The position numbers were made by a program, and so were the translations under genes. 64,000 bases of DNA from Myroides phaeus. GTDB taxonomy: Bacteria; Bacteroidota; Bacteroidia; Flavobacteriales; Flavobacteriaceae. The DNA lies in the NCBI RefSeq assembly GCF_900099675.1, contig NZ_FNDQ01000001.1, positions 62,001 through 126,000 of the forward strand, given 5' to 3'. Shown in pieces: positions 62,093 to 64,000 of the stretch. The notes under the pieces are model-generated. The model made no database searches. It was given only the letters and a program-made list of their open reading frames with translations, and was not told the DNA's origin. Numbering within the stretch: the first letter of the stretch is position 1; every line of letters begins with the position of its first letter.

Positions 62093-62109
62093 TTGGCACA
62101 ATATCTGTA
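62093..62109 (+). promoter_or_regulatory. Possible sigma-54 promoter
   Basis: TTGGCACA supplies a perfect -24 element (GG at 62095-62096) and CTGTA lies where TTGCA is expected, with the correct 11-base offset from GG to the -12 G (62107). The -12 has GT instead of GC, so this is a partial match. Confidence 0.4.
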
Positions 62110-62119
62110 AATAGAAAAT

Positions 62120-62190
62120 GTAACAACAAAATAACAAAATTTCTTTTTCATCAAAAGTCCAATTACTCCAATAATTGGGCTTTTCTTTTA
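62120..62190 (+). ncRNA. Candidate small RNA ending in a terminator
   Basis: From the predicted start near 62120, an unstructured A-rich stretch leads to the stem AAAAGTCCAATTA (62153-62165) / TAATTGGGCTTTT (62172-62184) and a U-rich tail. There is no open reading frame of note. It would be about 65-70 bases long. Confidence 0.4.
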
Positions 62191-62244
62191 CATCTCAAAA
62201 TAACTTAAACATATAGATTTCATTCTTAACCCAACTAACACAAC

Positions 62245-62279
62245 AAAAAAGGGATTACTCAATTGAGTAATCCCTTTTT
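62245..62279. terminator. Terminator of the sufBCD operon
   Basis: GGGATTACTC and GAGTAATCCC flank AATT, with A-run and T-run outside, 26 bases after the sufD stop. Confidence 0.85.
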
Positions 62280-62304
62280 ACTGTATAATAATTCTAAAAT
62301 TCTA

Positions 62305-63621
62305 TTAGATATCAAACCCCATAGAAACACCAAGTTTACTTGCAATAACCTTAGCAACTTTAGATTTTAATTCTGGAATTTTTACAGACTCCATTACTTC
62401 ATCTGTAAACGCATACATCAATAAAGCCTTAGCTTCTTTTTTCGGAATACCACGTTGACGCATATAGAACATAGCATCCTCGTTTAACTGTCCGATTGTA
62501 CACCCGTGAGAACACTTAACATCATCAGCAAAAATCTCTAACTGAGGTTTAGCATAAATATTAGCTTTCTCACTTAACAAGATGTTATTACTCTTTTGGA
62601 AACCATCTGTCTTTTGAGCAATTTTATCAACGTAAATTTTACCGTTAAACACCCCTACAGAGTTACCATCATAAATACCTTTATAATTTTGGTGACTCTC
62701 ACAGTTTGGTTGATTGTGAGAAACTAATGTATAATGGTCAACGTGTTGTTTACCATCAATCAATGTAATTCCTTTTAACGTACTATCAATACGCTCACCA
62801 TCTTGGTAAAAATTAAGGTTGTTTCTTGTCAATTTACCTCCAAAAGAGAATGTATGAACAGAAACTCTACTTTCTTGCTTTTGTTTAACGAAAGTATTGT
62901 CAATTAACGTACCTGTTTCTAAGTCATTTTGCAACTTATAGAAATCAACAATAGCACGTTTATGCGCTACAATTTCAGTTACAGAGTTAGTAAACACGTT
63001 AGATTCAACGATACTTTGGTGTCTTTCTAAAATTTGTACGTGAGCATTTTCACCTACAACAACCAAGTTACGAGGTTGCACTAAAAGCGCTTGATCTTCA
63101 ACTGTAGATAAGTAAATAATCTCAATCGGTTTAGCAACCACAGTACTTTTAGGAATATTAATAAAAGCCCCTTCACTTGCAAAAGCAGTGTTCAAAGCAG
63201 TTAAACTATCCTCTTTATCAGCACAAGTATTGTAGAAAGAGTCGATAATCATTTTGTACTTCGGCTTAGTAAAAGCAGAAGACATTAAACAAACATCAAG
63301 TCCATCGTGTGTAGTTGACGATAAATGAGAACTAAAGATTCCATTGATAAATACCAATTTGTATGTATCAGAATCACTTAAGAAATACTTCTTAACGTCT
63401 TTATATTCAACCGCTACTTCATTTTTAGGAAAAACACTAAAATCATTCTTTAAAATAGAATTTAATGATGTGTACTTCCAAGCCTCCACTTTTTTAGTAG
63501 GGAAACCTTTATTTTCAAATGTCTTAAGACCTTCTAAACGGATATTGTGTAAACTTTCGTGTTCACTAAGTCCTTGTTCAAAAGCAACAAAAGACGATAA
63601 TAATTTATCTTTAAGCTCCAT
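62305..63621 (-). CDS. sufD: Fe-S cluster scaffold component SufD
   Basis: The 438-residue protein has the SufB/D beta-helix core. The C-terminal region with C-S-H-G-C-T-I-G-Q-L and F-Y-M-R-Q-R-G-I-P is diagnostic. It starts M-E-L-K-D-K-L and lies 54 bases after sufC. SufD works with SufB and SufC as the scaffold to assemble clusters. Confidence 0.96.
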   Translation of the reverse strand: MELKDKLLSSFVAFEQGLSEHESLHNIRLEGLKTFENKGFPTKKVEAWKYTSLNSILKNDFSVFPKNEVAVEYKDVKKYFLSDSDTYKLVFINGIFSSHLSSTTHDGLDVCLMSSAFTKPKYKMIIDSFYNTCADKEDSLTALNTAFASEGAFINIPKSTVVAKPIEIIYLSTVEDQALLVQPRNLVVVGENAHVQILERHQSIVESNVFTNSVTEIVAHKRAIVDFYKLQNDLETGTLIDNTFVKQKQESRVSVHTFSFGGKLTRNNLNFYQDGERIDSTLKGITLIDGKQHVDHYTLVSHNQPNCESHQNYKGIYDGNSVGVFNGKIYVDKIAQKTDGFQKSNNILLSEKANIYAKPQLEIFADDVKCSHGCTIGQLNEDAMFYMRQRGIPKKEAKALLMYAFTDEVMESVKIPELKSKVAKVIASKLGVSMGFDI

Positions 63622-63675
63622 AATTATTTCTTTGCAATTAGATTAAAATGATTGATTTATAAGATTCTATTGAGA

Positions 63676-64000
63676 CTATTTCCCTAAAGATTCTTTAATC
63701 CAATCGTATCCTTTTTCTTCTAATTCCAATGCTAATTCTTTTCCTCCTGTTTTCACAATTTTACCATCGTATAAAACGTGTACATAATCAGGAACGATAT
63801 AATCTAATAAACGTTGGTAGTGCGTAATTAAAACAACAGCGTTGTCTTCGCTTTTTAACTTGTTAACTCCATTAGCAACGATACGTAAAGCATCAATATC
63901 CAATCCAGAGTCTGTCTCATCAAGGATAGCTAATTTAGGCTCTAACATAGCCATTTGGAAAATCTCATTACGTTTTTTCTCACCACCAGAGAAACCTTCA
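63676..64000 (-). CDS. sufC: Fe-S assembly ATPase SufC (C-terminal part, cut by window edge)
   Basis: The frame continues past 64000, so only the last ~108 residues are visible. It starts with the ABC signature region [16 protein letters not shown], followed by Walker [13 protein letters not shown] and the H-loop V-L-I-T-H-Y-Q-R, all typical of SufC. The internal methionine at 63954 is not the start. Confidence 0.96.
   Translation of the reverse strand, partial: EGFSGGEKKRNEIFQMAMLEPKLAILDETDSGLDIDALRIVANGVNKLKSEDNAVVLITHYQRLLDYIVPDYVHVLYDGKIVKTGGKELALELEEKGYDWIKESLGK

Larger units (their letters stand above)
61869..62244. other. Intergenic region between nrdA and sufD with a candidate small RNA
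   Basis: No protein-coding gene is supported. It holds a sigma-54-like promoter (62093-62109) followed by a hairpin with U-run (62153-62190), described separately. Confidence 0.5.

Overview
The window looks like chromosomal DNA of a low-GC member of the Bacteroidota, family Flavobacteriaceae (Myroides or a close relative is my guess). Evidence: a PorW/SprE-type type IX secretion lipoprotein; TonB receptors with CarboxypepD_reg-like N-termini paired with DUF5689 lipoproteins; an F-ATPase cluster without the beta and epsilon genes; DUF5687, DUF3078 and DUF2480 proteins; lipoproteins starting C-S-S-D-D; and promoters of the TTG-N17-23-TAnnTTTG type. I found no rRNA, tRNA, CRISPR array or prophage. 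The only mobile-element trace is a decayed ISL3-type transposase fragment near 33.6-34.0 kb.

Layout. (1) 1-10.8 kb: a truncated secreted endonuclease/exonuclease/phosphatase gene diverges from two tandem copies of a TonB receptor + DUF5689 lipoprotein pair, possibly an outer-membrane system for nucleic acids or phosphate. (2) 10.8-19.8 kb: one long minus-strand operon, porW/sprE - bactofilin - atpZ-like - small membrane protein - atpB-E-F-H-A-G, with three strong intercistronic hairpins. (3) 19.9-33.4 kb: an ABC exporter, a small diheme cytochrome, a GH32 fructosidase, TerC, GpsA, an iron alcohol dehydrogenase, yicC-gmk-nadD and two related lipoproteins. (4) 33.4-34.8 kb: a gene-poor stretch with the transposase relic and an 11-bp tandem repeat. 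(5) 34.8-38.0 kb: trhO - trhP - ferredoxin - ArsC-like operon, in which TrhO and TrhP share a homologous C-terminal domain. (6) 38.4-50.0 kb: def, recA, a lipoprotein, plsC, trpS, dprA, an HU/SPOR protein, an acyl-CoA thioesterase, an S1/P1 nuclease, a Ser/Tyr-rich repeat protein and hflX. (7) 50.0-51.3 kb: asnA behind what looks like an Asn-rich leader-peptide attenuator, the most striking observation here. (8) 51.3-64 kb: an iron-centred region with sufS-sufE-DUF59-DUF2480-DUF3078 diverging from hmuTUVS (haem uptake), then nrdB-nrdA resembling the manganese class Id reductase, then sufD and sufC running off the right edge.

How the parts fit. The last 13 kb groups Fe-S assembly, haem import and a reductase that may not need iron, so an iron-responsive programme is plausible. 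The trhO/trhP operon appears to place two routes to wobble-uridine hydroxylation (O2-dependent and Fe-S-dependent) under one promoter. The asnA leader carries eight Asn codons out of 28, followed by mutually exclusive antiterminator and terminator helices. All functional statements come from reading motifs and context; no database search or folding program was run.
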